A stretch of 64,000 bases of DNA, taken from Paraburkholderia humisilvae (GTDB taxonomy: Bacteria; Pseudomonadota; Gammaproteobacteria; Burkholderiales; Burkholderiaceae). Made by a program: the position numbers and the translations under genes. The stretch spans positions 1-64,000 of the forward strand of contig NZ_CADIKH010000022.1 in assembly GCF_902859855.1 (NCBI RefSeq). The letters are read 5' to 3'. This document shows positions 54,088 through 62,589 of the stretch, piece after piece. How positions within the stretch are numbered: the first letter of the stretch is position 1; every line of letters starts with the position of its first letter. The notes below the pieces were generated by a model. That model was not told where the DNA came from. It did no database searches and was given only the letters and a program-made list of their open reading frames with translations.

Positions 54088-57000
54088 ATGCAAACGACCG
54101 ACAACGTGACGACCCGGTACGAGGGCGCACCCACTGGCCTTCCGCTCGCCGGACAGGATCAGGGCGCGCAAGCGCTCGCGCCGACGACTTTCGCCGACTA
54201 TAAGGTGATCCGTCGCAACGGCAGCGTGGTGTCGTTCGAGCCTTCGAAGATCGCGATCGCGGCGACGAAGGCTTTTCTGGCCGTCAATGGCGGTCAAGGC
54301 GCAGCGTCGGCGCGCGTGCGCGAACTGGTGGAGCAGCTGACGCAAAACGTCGTGCGCGCATTGGTGCGCAGCCGCCCGAACGGCGGCACGTTCCACATCG
54401 AAGACATTCAGGATCAGGTCGAACTCGCGCTGATGCGCGGCGGCGAGCACAACGTTGCGCGCGCATACGTGCTGTATCGCGAGAAGCGCAGCCAGGAGCG
54501 TGGCCAGACGCAGGAAGACCAAACGGCCGAGTCGGGCCTGAACGTGACCGACAACGGCGTCACGCGCCCGCTCGATATGAACGCGCTGCGCGGGCTGATC
54601 GAATCGGCGTGCGCGAACCTCGGTGACGCGGTGAGCGCGGAGCCGATCGTCGCCGAGACGGTGAAGAACCTGTACGACGGCGTGCCGATGAGCCAGGTGT
54701 ACGACTCCGCCATTCTGGCGGCGCGCACGATGATCGAAAAAGACCCGGCGTACAGCCAGGCCACCGCGCGCATCCTGCTGCATACCATTCGCCGCGAGAT
54801 ACTCGAAGAGGAAGTCACGCAGGCGCAAATGGACGAGCGCTACGCCGAGTACTTCCCGCTCTTCATCAAGCGCGGCGTGCAGGCGGAACTGCTCGACGAC
54901 AAACTGCTGCAGTTCGATCTGAAGCGTCTCGGCGCGGCGCTCGACGCGAACCGCGACCTGCAGTTCGGCTACCTCGGCCTGCAAACGCTGTATGACCGCT
55001 ACTTCCTGCACGTCGACGGCACCCGCATCGAGATGCCCCAGGCATTCTTTATGCGTGTCGCGATGGGCCTGTCGCTGAACGAAATCGACCGCGAAGCGCG
55101 TGCGATCGAGTTCTATAACGTGCTGTCGAGCTTCGACTTCATGAGCTCGACGCCGACGCTGTTCAACTCGGGCACGCGTCGCTCGCAGCTGTCGTCGTGC
55201 TACCTCACCACAGTCGACGACGACCTCGACGGTATCTACGAAGCGCTGAAGGAAAACGCGTTGCTGTCGAAGTTCGCCGGCGGCCTCGGCAACGACTGGA
55301 CGCGCGTGCGCGCGCTCGGTTCGCACATCAAGGGCACCAATGGCAAGTCGCAGGGCGTCGTTCCGTTCCTGAAGGTGGTCAACGACACGGCCGTCGCGGT
55401 GAACCAGGGCGGCAAGCGCAAGGGCGCGGTGTGCGCGTACCTCGAATCGTGGCACCTCGACATCGAGGAATTCCTCGAGCTGCGCAAGAACACCGGCGAC
55501 GACCGCCGCCGCACGCACGACATGAACACCGCGAACTGGATTCCGGACCTGTTCATGAAGCGCGTCGTCGAAGGCGGCGACTGGACGCTGTTCTCGCCGT
55601 CCAGCTGTCCGGACCTGCACGACAAGTTCGGCGCCGAGTTCGAAGCCGCTTACACAGCTTACGAAGACAAGGTCGCGCGCGGCGAGCTGAAGCTGTTCAA
55701 GAAGCTTCCGGCGGCGCAACTGTGGCGCAAGATGCTCGGCATGCTGTTCGAAACCGGCCATCCGTGGATCACCTTCAAGGATCCGTGCAACATCCGCAGC
55801 CCGCAGCAGCACGTCGGCGTCGTCCATTCGTCGAATCTGTGCACGGAAATCACGCTGAACACCAGCGACACCGAAATTGCCGTCTGCAACCTCGGCTCGG
55901 TGAACCTGGTCGCGCACATGAAGCAGCTGGCCGACGGTGCGCTCGCGCTCGACCACGAAAAGCTCAAGCGCACGGTCAGCGTCGCGATGCGGATGCTCGA
56001 CAACGTGATCGACATCAACTACTACGCGGTCGCCAAGGCGCGTAACTCGAACCTGAAGCACCGCCCGGTCGGCATGGGCATCATGGGCTTCCAGGACTGC
56101 CTGCACCTGCTGCGCACGCCGTACGCGTCGCAGGAAGCGGTCGAGTTCGCCGACCAGTCGATGGAAGCGGTCTGCTACTACGCCTACTGGGCGTCGACCG
56201 AGCTCGCCGAGGAACGCGGCCGCTATTCGAGCTACCGCGGCTCGCTGTGGGATCGGGGCGTCCTGCCGCAAGACACGCTGAAGCTGCTCGCGGAGCAGCG
56301 CGGCGGCTACGTCGAGGTCGACTCGAGCGAGTCGATGGACTGGACTTCGCTGCGTGCGCGTATCGCGGCACACGGCATGCGCAACTCGAACTGCATCGCG
56401 ATCGCGCCGACCGCGACGATCTCGAACATCATCGGCGTGTCCGCCTGTATCGAGCCGACCTTCCAGAACCTGTACGTGAAGTCGAACCTGTCGGGCGAAT
56501 TCACGGTGGTGAACGACTACCTCGTGCGCGACCTGAAGGCACGCGGCCTGTGGGACGAGGTGATGGTCGCCGACCTGAAGTACTTCGACGGCTCGCCGTC
56601 GCGTATCGACCGGATCCCGGCCGACCTGCGCGCGATCTACGCGACTGCGTTCGAAGTCGATCCGACGTGGCTCGTCGAGGCGGCTTCGCGCCGGCAGAAG
56701 TGGATCGACCAGGCGCAGTCGCTCAATATCTATATGGGCGGCGCGTCGGGCAAGAAGCTCGACGAGGTCTACAAGCTTGCATGGCTGCGCGGCCTGAAGA
56801 CCACTTACTACCTGCGCACGATGGCGGCGACGCACGTCGAGAAGTCGACGGTCGCGCACGGCGCGCTGAACGCGGTGCCGAGCAATGATGGCGGCGCGGG
56901 TGGCGCAGGCGGCGGCGCCGGCGGGTTCGGTTTGAACGGTGGCGTGGGTGGCGGTGTGTCGTCGGGCGGTGTGCAGGCGTCGGCTGTCGCCACGACCCTC

Positions 57001-57114
57001 GCGGCCAAGTCCGCTCCCGTTGCTGCTGTCGAGGCCGCACCGGAAGCCGACGGTCCCGTCTGCATGATGCGTCCGGGTGACCCTGGCTTCGAGGAATGCG
57101 AGGCCTGTCAGTAA
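54088..57114 (+). CDS. nrdA: Class Ia ribonucleoside-diphosphate reductase, alpha subunit
   Basis: A 1008-residue catalytic subunit that reduces NDPs to dNDPs. An N-terminal ATP-cone (about 35-125, VIRRNGSVVSFEPSKIAIAATKAF) gives allosteric control. STPTLFNSGTRRSQLSSCYL holds the first active-site cysteine, LCTEITLNTSDTEIAVCNLGS the radical-site region, and IAPTATISNIIGVSACIEP follows. After about residue 934 there is a 30-residue Gly-rich stretch, then Ala-rich sequence, then the redox tail ECEAC (Cys1004, Cys1007). Start at the ATG with AGGAG 9 bases before; a TTG two codons earlier is less likely. Confidence 0.96.
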   Translation: MQTTDNVTTRYEGAPTGLPLAGQDQGAQALAPTTFADYKVIRRNGSVVSFEPSKIAIAATKAFLAVNGGQGAASARVRELVEQLTQNVVRALVRSRPNGGTFHIEDIQDQVELALMRGGEHNVARAYVLYREKRSQERGQTQEDQTAESGLNVTDNGVTRPLDMNALRGLIESACANLGDAVSAEPIVAETVKNLYDGVPMSQVYDSAILAARTMIEKDPAYSQATARILLHTIRREILEEEVTQAQMDERYAEYFPLFIKRGVQAELLDDKLLQFDLKRLGAALDANRDLQFGYLGLQTLYDRYFLHVDGTRIEMPQAFFMRVAMGLSLNEIDREARAIEFYNVLSSFDFMSSTPTLFNSGTRRSQLSSCYLTTVDDDLDGIYEALKENALLSKFAGGLGNDWTRVRALGSHIKGTNGKSQGVVPFLKVVNDTAVAVNQGGKRKGAVCAYLESWHLDIEEFLELRKNTGDDRRRTHDMNTANWIPDLFMKRVVEGGDWTLFSPSSCPDLHDKFGAEFEAAYTAYEDKVARGELKLFKKLPAAQLWRKMLGMLFETGHPWITFKDPCNIRSPQQHVGVVHSSNLCTEITLNTSDTEIAVCNLGSVNLVAHMKQLADGALALDHEKLKRTVSVAMRMLDNVIDINYYAVAKARNSNLKHRPVGMGIMGFQDCLHLLRTPYASQEAVEFADQSMEAVCYYAYWASTELAEERGRYSSYRGSLWDRGVLPQDTLKLLAEQRGGYVEVDSSESMDWTSLRARIAAHGMRNSNCIAIAPTATISNIIGVSACIEPTFQNLYVKSNLSGEFTVVNDYLVRDLKARGLWDEVMVADLKYFDGSPSRIDRIPADLRAIYATAFEVDPTWLVEAASRRQKWIDQAQSLNIYMGGASGKKLDEVYKLAWLRGLKTTYYLRTMAATHVEKSTVAHGALNAVPSNDGGAGGAGGGAGGFGLNGGVGGGVSSGGVQASAVATTLAAKSAPVAAVEAAPEADGPVCMMRPGDPGFEECEACQ

Positions 57115-57127
57115 CACGGAGTAACGT

Positions 57128-57159
57128 GCCGGCGGCGGTGCAATCCCGACGCCGCCGGC
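57128..57159 (+). other. Strong hairpin after nrdA
   Basis: Perfect 10-bp stem GCCGGCGGCG (57128-57137) with CGCCGCCGGC (57150-57159), 12-base loop, 13 bases after the nrdA stop. No T run follows, so it may protect the nrdA 3' end or be a processing site rather than a terminator. Confidence 0.55.
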
Positions 57160-57500
57160 GCGATCGCAAAGCCGTTGATCGAAGCGGTCGATGGAGTCAG
57201 TCGACATGGCAGTGAGTTCGCAGTGAGTGGGCGTGATGCAGTAGTCGAGTTGCGAGGCGCAAGACGCAACGCGCAAGCAAACGCGTCGCGCCGCGATACC
57301 GATGCCTGTTATCCCGACGTCGCTGCATCGCTCGCTGCCCGATCTGCTTTGAACGGCCTTGAACTGCTTCGTGCGGCTTCGAACCGTGCCACAAGCACGG
57401 CACACGCGGTGTTCAACGCAGTAGATAACGCGGTACGCGACGGCATCGCGATCCGATCGAGGACCAGCCGAACGAGTCGCAAAGCACGTTGCTGGCGTCT

Positions 57501-57526
57501 TTGCATCACCTTCGAAGTGATTGCAA
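57501..57526. repeat. Imperfect palindrome in the nrdA-nrdB gap
   Basis: TTGCA-TCAC at the left and GTGA-TTGCAA at the right surround a central TTCGAA; each half has one extra base relative to the other. Could be an operator or an RNA hairpin. Confidence 0.4.
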
Positions 57527-57676
57527 AAGCACCTTCAACACCGCTTCGAAACAACGATCAACGATGAAGTGCAACACGTCGACGACACGCATTTCAATCG
57601 GGTTCACTGCATCGACCTTCACAGTCTGTTGAACAAAGTGTTGTATGGAGGTCTCAACGTGAATCGAAAACACGCA

Positions 57677-57711
57677 TTTTCATGAGCGAGCCCTTTTATC
57701 GCTCGTGAAAA
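57677..57711 (+). promoter_or_regulatory. 13-bp hairpin just upstream of nrdB
   Basis: TTTTCATGAGCGA (57677-57689) pairs with TCGCTCGTGAAAA (57699-57711), 12 Watson-Crick pairs and one G-T, with a 9-base loop. It ends 36 bases before the nrdB ATG. No T run follows, so it is not a standard terminator. Confidence 0.6.
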
Positions 57712-57747
57712 GATGGTACAAACCGATCTAAATTGATGGTGACATTT

Positions 57748-59016
57748 ATGCTCAACTGGGATGACGAGATCACTGCCGTAACTCCGTCGAGCGCTTCGCA
57801 ACAAAACGTGTTGCGCAACGCTGCGGGAACGGCTGTCGGTTCGCAAGTCGAAACGCGTTCCGCTCATCAAGCTCCCTCGGCTCAGGACATCTTCGCGGGC
57901 GACATCGCCGTCGCTCCCGCTGTCACCCGTCTTGCTGACCAGGCCGCAGCGCCGACCGCTGCTTCCAGCGCCACCGCTGCCGCCGCCGCTTCGTCCGAAG
58001 CGCGTGTGAATGTCGCCGACAAACGCATCATCAACGGCCAGACCGACGTCAATCAGCTGGTGCCGTTCAAGTACAAGTGGGCGTGGGAGAAGTATCTGTC
58101 CGGTTGCGCGAACCACTGGATGCCGCAGGAAATCAACATGTCCCGCGACATCGCACTGTGGAAAGACCCGAACGGGCTGACCGAGGACGAGCGCCGCGTC
58201 ATCAAGCGCAACCTCGGCTTCTTCGTGACGGCCGACTCGCTCGCGGCGAACAACATCGTGCTCGGCACCTACCGCCACATCACGGCGCCCGAATGCCGCC
58301 AGTTCCTGCTGCGCCAGGCGTTCGAAGAGGCGATCCACACGCACGCGTACCAGTACATCGTCGAGTCGCTCGGGCTCGACGAGGGCGAGATCTTCAACGC
58401 GTACCACGAGGTCGCGTCGATTCGCGCCAAAGACGAATTCCTGATCCCATTCATCCATACGCTGACCGACCCGGCCTTCAAGACCGGTACGCTCGAAGCA
58501 GACCAGAAGCTGCTCAAGTCGCTGATCGTGTTCGCCTGTGTGATGGAGGGGTTGTTCTTCTACGTCGGTTTCACACAAATCCTGGCGCTCGGCCGCCAGA
58601 ACAAAATGACCGGCGCGGCGGAGCAGTACCAGTACATCCTGCGCGACGAGTCGATGCACTGCAATTTCGGCATCGACCTGATCAACCAGATCAAGCTTGA
58701 AAACCCGCACCTGTGGACGGCGGAATTCCGCGCGGAAATCCGCGAGCTGTTCAAGCAGGCGGTCGACCTTGAATATCGCTACGCCGAAGACACGATGCCA
58801 CGGGGGGTACTCGGTCTGAACGCGTCGATGTTCAAGAGCTATCTGCGCTTCATCTGCAACCGCCGTTGCCAGCAGATCGGTCTCGATCCGCTGTTCCCGA
58901 ACGAGGAAAACCCGTTCCCGTGGATGAGCGAGATGATCGACCTGAAGAAGGAACGCAACTTCTTCGAGACGCGGGTGATCGAATATCAGACTGGCGGCGC
59001 GCTCTCCTGGGAATAA
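57748..59016 (+). CDS. nrdB: Class Ia ribonucleoside-diphosphate reductase, beta subunit
   Basis: A 422-residue di-iron tyrosyl-radical subunit. Iron ligands and radical region are seen in FEEAIHTHAYQYIVESLGLDEG, MEGLFFYVGFTQILALGRQNKMTGAAEQYQYI, and RDESMHCNFGIDLI; the C-terminal tail that docks on NrdA is present. Residues 5-85 form an Ala/Ser/Thr-rich extension before VADKRIINGQTDVNQLVPFKY. Start at 57748 (MLNWDDEITAV) has GGTGA close by; in-frame TTG 57733 and ATG 57736 are alternatives. It is 633 bases from nrdA. Confidence 0.95.
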   Translation: MLNWDDEITAVTPSSASQQNVLRNAAGTAVGSQVETRSAHQAPSAQDIFAGDIAVAPAVTRLADQAAAPTAASSATAAAAASSEARVNVADKRIINGQTDVNQLVPFKYKWAWEKYLSGCANHWMPQEINMSRDIALWKDPNGLTEDERRVIKRNLGFFVTADSLAANNIVLGTYRHITAPECRQFLLRQAFEEAIHTHAYQYIVESLGLDEGEIFNAYHEVASIRAKDEFLIPFIHTLTDPAFKTGTLEADQKLLKSLIVFACVMEGLFFYVGFTQILALGRQNKMTGAAEQYQYILRDESMHCNFGIDLINQIKLENPHLWTAEFRAEIRELFKQAVDLEYRYAEDTMPRGVLGLNASMFKSYLRFICNRRCQQIGLDPLFPNEENPFPWMSEMIDLKKERNFFETRVIEYQTGGALSWE

Positions 59017-59293
59017 ACCTCCCACGCGCCGCGTATGAGATTGATGGGGATGCCGCCGGCAAGGGCCGCGGCATATTGGTTAGGAGTATGACTGCCTGTG
59101 CAGAGCGTGCCGGGCGCCATGGGCGCCCCATGGGTCCCCAACCGGGCCCACAAAGATCAGAGGCACTTTGCGAACCCTTCAGTGGGATGGGCAAACTTCC
59201 CCTTACGAAAAGCTGCGCGCCGGATGGCTAACGCGATCGCGGGCGGCTTGATCAAACGCTTGCCGGCGTCGGTATCCGACGTCGACTGGACTT

Positions 59294-59323
59294 GGCGCGC
59301 GGTGTCACGGGACACCGCGCGCC
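59294..59323 (+). terminator. Long GC hairpin in the nrdB-H1 gap
   Basis: Perfect 13-bp stem GGCGCGCGGTGTC (59294-59306) with GACACCGCGCGCC (59311-59323), 4-base loop, followed only by TTACCG. It lies 278 bases after nrdB. The rest of the 464-base gap has no recognised gene; 59112-59127 holds a short GGGCGCC repeat. Confidence 0.5.
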
Positions 59324-59480
59324 TTACCGTATTCATTAGCGTAAGCGCGTTGGATAGGCGTACGCCGATGAATAGCCCGCTTCGTAGCGCATGCCCTGAA
59401 AAGCGTCCGCGGGAAACGGGTTTTGATGACGAAGGGTGTAGTTTGATTTAACTCTCATCTGAAACCTGAAGGAGAAAATT

Positions 59481-60044
59481 ATGGCAATGGCCAAAAAGAA
59501 GCCTGCTGCGAAGAAAGCGGCAGTGAAGAAGGTTGCCGCCAAGAAGGCCGCTCCGGCTAAAAAGGCAGCTGCCAAGAAAGTCGCGGTGAAGAAGGTTACT
59601 GCGAAGAAAGTGGTAGCGAAGAAGGTTGCCGCCAAGAAGGCGCCGGCGAAGAAGGCAGCAGCAAAGAAGGTCGCTGCGAAGAAAGTCGCAGTGAAGAAGG
59701 TCGCAGCGAAGAAGGCAGCACCGGCGAAGAAGACCGCAGCGAAGAAGGTTGCTGCGAAGAAGGCGCCGGCGAAGAAGGCCGCTGCGAAGAAAGTAGCGAA
59801 GAAGGCTGCTGCGAAGAAGGCCCCTGCGAAGAAGGCGGCGAAGAAGGCTGGCCCTGCGAAGAAGGCTGCCGCGAAGAAGGCCGCTGCGCCTGCGAAGAAG
59901 GCTGCCCCTGCGAAGAAGGCTGTCGCGAAGAAGGCTGCCCCGGCTCCGGCTGCGCCCGCTGCATCGTCGGCGCCTGCTTCGACGGTCAAGACCGCGTTGA
60001 ATCCGGCTGCTGCATGGCCGTTTCCGACTGGTCCGCGTCCGTAA
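59481..60044 (+). CDS. Histone H1-like DNA-binding protein (Ala/Lys/Pro repeat)
   Basis: A 187-residue protein made almost wholly of Lys and Ala with Val and Pro, in repeated short units of the type KKVAAKKAAPAKK; only the last 30 residues (APAAPAASSAPASTVKTALNPAAAWPFPTGPRP region) differ. Such H1-like proteins (AlgP, Hc1, BpH1) bind DNA non-specifically through their basic tails. AAGGAG 6 bases before ATG 59481 favours that start over ATG 59487. The repeats make length differences between strains likely. Ends at a strong terminator. Confidence 0.9.
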   Translation: MAMAKKKPAAKKAAVKKVAAKKAAPAKKAAAKKVAVKKVTAKKVVAKKVAAKKAPAKKAAAKKVAAKKVAVKKVAAKKAAPAKKTAAKKVAAKKAPAKKAAAKKVAKKAAAKKAPAKKAAKKAGPAKKAAAKKAAAPAKKAAPAKKAVAKKAAPAPAAPAASSAPASTVKTALNPAAAWPFPTGPRP

Positions 60045-60046
60045 TA

Positions 60047-60070
60047 GGCACAAGCAGAGGCACAAGCAGA
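60047..60070. repeat. Tandem 12-bp repeat after the H1-like gene
   Basis: GGCACAAGCAGA occurs twice in direct contact (60047-60058, 60059-60070), right after the stop codon. Confidence 0.75.
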
Positions 60071-60124
60071 GCCTCATGCAGTAAGAGCCGGCGCTGCGCG
60101 CATTCAAGGCGCGTGTCGGCTCGG

Positions 60125-60142
60125 TTGAGTAGCGCTACTCAA
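60125..60142. repeat. Perfect 18-bp palindrome
   Basis: TTGAGTAGCGCTACTCAA is fully self-complementary. It lies between the H1-like gene and its terminator in the 313-base gap. Confidence 0.7.
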
Positions 60143-60149
60143 TCGTCCG

Positions 60150-60183
60150 TCCCGTCGCGGCGTGCTGCGACGGGATTTTTTTT
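60150..60183 (+). terminator. Strong terminator of the H1-like gene
   Basis: Stem TCCCGTCGC (60150-60158) with GCGACGGGA (60167-60175), followed by eight T (60176-60183). Confidence 0.92.
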
Positions 60184-60239
60184 GCCTGCGCCGTTTCGTT
60201 TGTCCATTATGTCCGTTGTATCTGTCAGCGACGGCGGGC

Positions 60240-60271
60240 AAAAAAAACGCATGCACAGGGGAGGCATGCGT
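60240..60271 (-). terminator. Terminator of the SlyB-like lipoprotein gene
   Basis: On the - strand, ACGCATGC (from 60271 down) pairs with GCATGCGT and runs into a T run of eight (60240-60247), 87 bases after the lipoprotein stop. Together with the + strand terminator at 60150 it insulates the two convergent genes. Confidence 0.85.
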
Positions 60272-60357
60272 GTGAGGTCGGCCTGCGACAGCGGTATAAG
60301 GCTGCCGCGGCCTGGGAAACGGATAGATCTGCGGCGATGTGCCCGTGGGTGCGCTTG

Positions 60358-60858
60358 TCAGTGAGTCACGCGGGTAATGCCACCGCTCGAGATCAACCGC
60401 ACCCGGTCGCCTGCGCGGAAAACCTCGCCGGTGTTCGTTTGGGTGATCGCACGCAGGTCGCCATTGTCGAGACGCACGGTGATTTCGACGCCGTCGCGCA
60501 TGGCCGCCGCATTCTCGACCGCGTTACCGGCCACCGCGCCCGCGAGGCCGCCGATGATGCCAGTGACGACCGAGCCGGTGCCGCCGCCGATCTGGCTGCC
60601 AGCAATGCCGCCAATCGCGCCGCCGCCGACGAGGCCCAAGCCCGTCGGTTGGCCGTTGTTCGAGCTGATCCTCACGGGGCGTACGCTATCGACCGTCGCC
60701 ATCCGTACCGTCGCCTCGCGCTGCGCTTGCGATGCGGTGAAGACGTTAGGCGAACTGCTGTTGGACGCACACCCGGACATCGCCAGCGCGCCGGCGATTG
60801 TAAAAGCCACCGATGCGGCGACCGTTAGCCGATTCATCGAACGATTCGTTGTTTTCAT
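60358..60858 (-). CDS. SlyB-like outer membrane lipoprotein (glycine zipper)
   Basis: A 166-residue lipoprotein with a signal peptide and lipobox ending at Cys30 (IAGALAMSGC). The middle carries two glycine-zipper membrane segments (GLGLVGGGAIGGIAGSQIGGG and GSVVTGIIGGLAGAVAGN), the SlyB/Pcp pattern, and the C-terminal part is a small beta domain (EITVRLDNGDLRAITQTNTGE). Probably in the outer membrane; exact function unknown. An in-frame ATG seven codons on (MNRLTVAAS) is an equally good start. Confidence 0.87.
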   Translation of the reverse strand: MKTTNRSMNRLTVAASVAFTIAGALAMSGCASNSSSPNVFTASQAQREATVRMATVDSVRPVRISSNNGQPTGLGLVGGGAIGGIAGSQIGGGTGSVVTGIIGGLAGAVAGNAVENAAAMRDGVEITVRLDNGDLRAITQTNTGEVFRAGDRVRLISSGGITRVTH

Positions 60859-60931
60859 CTTTTACACTCCCGGTGAGTGTGGGCCTCGACAGGCCCCGAA
60901 CTTCCTGACGCTATGACTGCCGCGCCGCAAC

Positions 60932-61873
60932 TCAAGCGTCGAGCATATAGCCAAACGCCAGTTTGAACCGCTCATTGATCTCCGCCCGCGACGGCGCATA
61001 ATTCTGCGGCCCCTGGTGCTCGATCTTCAGCGCACCCATCAGGCTCGCAAGGCGCCCCGCGGTTGCCCAGCCAAGTTGTTTTTCGATGCCGTACAGGAGA
61101 CCGCCGCGAAATGCGTCGCCGCAACCCGTCGGGTCGAGCACGCGTTGTGCTTTCACCGCCGGAATGTCTTCGATGCCGCCTGCGTGATAGATCTGCGAAC
61201 CGTGCTCGCCGCGCGTAACAATCAGCGCATCAACGCGGCTCGCGATTTCCTCGATCGACCAGCCGGTCTTGTTACTTACCAGTTTAGCTTCGTAATCGTT
61301 GACCGCAACGTAAGTGGCAAGTTCAATCATGCGCCGCAGCGACGCGCCGTCGAACAGCGGCAGTCCCTGGCCCGGATCGAACACGAACGGCACGCGTGCC
61401 GCCGCGAATTGTTCGGAATGCTGGATCATCCCGTCGAAGCCGTCCGGCGCGACGATTCCTAGCGTGATGTCTTTTGCTTCGTCCGCGCGGTTCAGATGCG
61501 ATTGCATCATCGCGCCCGGGTGGAACGCGGTGATCTGGTTGTTTTCGAGATCGGTCGTGATCATCGCCTGCGCGGAGTAGGTGTCGGGCAACACCCGAAC
61601 GTGCGTCTTCGCGAGACCGAGGTGATCGAGGCGGTCGATATACAGCTGCGCATCGACTGCGCCGAGCGTCGCCATGATGCGCGCATCGCCGCCAAGCAGA
61701 TGAAGCGCATACGCGATGTTGCCCGCGCAGCCGCCGAATTCACGGCGCATCGTCGGCACGAGGAAGCTGACGTTGAGGATATGGACCTGTTCCGGCAGGA
61801 TGTGCTCCCGAAACCGGCCTTCGAAGGTCATGATGTTGTCGTAGGCGAGCGAACCGCAAATCAGCGTAGCCAA
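60932..61873 (-). CDS. PfkB-family carbohydrate/nucleoside kinase (adenosine kinase-like)
   Basis: A 313-residue sugar/nucleoside kinase of the PfkB family. N-terminal GGCAGNIAYALHLLGGDA and C-terminal DPTGCGDAFRGGLLYGI with the catalytic Asp are visible; DPGQGLPLFDG and VNDYEAKLV lie between. I start it at the TTG at 61873: similarity begins with ATLICGSLAYDNIMTF, and an AGGA stands 8-9 bases before. The ATG at 61936 would add 21 unrelated residues. Adenosine is a guess from related annotations. Confidence 0.85.
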   Translation of the reverse strand: MATLICGSLAYDNIMTFEGRFREHILPEQVHILNVSFLVPTMRREFGGCAGNIAYALHLLGGDARIMATLGAVDAQLYIDRLDHLGLAKTHVRVLPDTYSAQAMITTDLENNQITAFHPGAMMQSHLNRADEAKDITLGIVAPDGFDGMIQHSEQFAAARVPFVFDPGQGLPLFDGASLRRMIELATYVAVNDYEAKLVSNKTGWSIEEIASRVDALIVTRGEHGSQIYHAGGIEDIPAVKAQRVLDPTGCGDAFRGGLLYGIEKQLGWATAGRLASLMGALKIEHQGPQNYAPSRAEINERFKLAFGYMLDA

Positions 61874-62020
61874 GGCGAGGGTCCTGTAAAAGTCGAAACA
61901 GCAAAAAATGTAAAAAACGCCGCGCTGATACGACAACGCCGCGCATTCGCGGCCTGATTGGCCCGAAGCGCGGCGCGTGCGCGACCAATGCGCAAGGTGC
62001 GCGCAGCTTACGTCAGTGTG

Positions 62021-62521
62021 TTATTTCAGTGCGGCGAGCGCGGCGTCATAGTTCGGCTCGGTCTTGATTTCGTTGACCAGCTCGGCGTGCAGGACCTTGT
62101 CGTTTTCATCGATCACGACCACCGCGCGCGCGGTCAGCCCGGTAAGCGGGCCGCTCGTGATATCGACGCCATAGGCGCGCGCAAACTCATGGCCGCGGAA
62201 CGTCGACGCGGTTACCACGTTCGCGATGCCTTCGGTCGTGCAAAAGCGCGTCGCGGCAAACGGCAGATCGCCCGACACGACGACGACCGCGGTGTTCGCG
62301 AGCTTGCCGGCCGCTTCGTTGAACTTGCGGGTCGACGTTGCGCAGGTCGGCGTGTCGAGGCTCGGCACGATATTGAGCACTTTGCGCTTGCCGGCAAAAT
62401 CGGCGAGCGTCAGCGACTTCAGATCCTTGCCGACCAGTGTGAACGCGGGCGCCTGCTGGCCGACGGACGGGAACGTGCCGGCGACTTCGATCGGGTTGCC
62501 ACCCAGGGTGACTTGACTCAT
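62021..62521 (-). CDS. tpx: Thiol peroxidase Tpx
   Basis: A 166-residue atypical 2-Cys peroxiredoxin, thioredoxin-dependent. The peroxidatic Cys60 is in PSLDTPTCATSTRKFNE and the resolving Cys94 in LPFAATRFCTTEGI, the Tpx spacing. N-terminal VTLGGNPIEVAGTFPSVGQQAPAF is typical, usually periplasmic in E. coli although no signal peptide is seen. It lies between the kinase and the DUF3426 gene on the - strand. Confidence 0.95.
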   Translation of the reverse strand: MSQVTLGGNPIEVAGTFPSVGQQAPAFTLVGKDLKSLTLADFAGKRKVLNIVPSLDTPTCATSTRKFNEAAGKLANTAVVVVSGDLPFAATRFCTTEGIANVVTASTFRGHEFARAYGVDITSGPLTGLTARAVVVIDENDKVLHAELVNEIKTEPNYDAALAALK

Positions 62522-62589
62522 GTTTGTGCTCCGAAAATTCGTCAGGGATTAGCGAACGGTGAAACGAGCGGCGACTCTCGCCGCCCGCA

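Noticed and set aside
53722..57405. A 1227-codon open frame on the - strand opposite nrdA
   Set aside because: It mirrors the high third-position GC of nrdA; the translation is Arg/His-rich without family motifs, and nrdA is certain.
59098..59451. Open frame between nrdB and the H1-like gene
   Set aside because: It crosses the 13-bp hairpin, has no ribosome site and resembles no family I know; I also compared it by eye with 6S RNA and saw no match.
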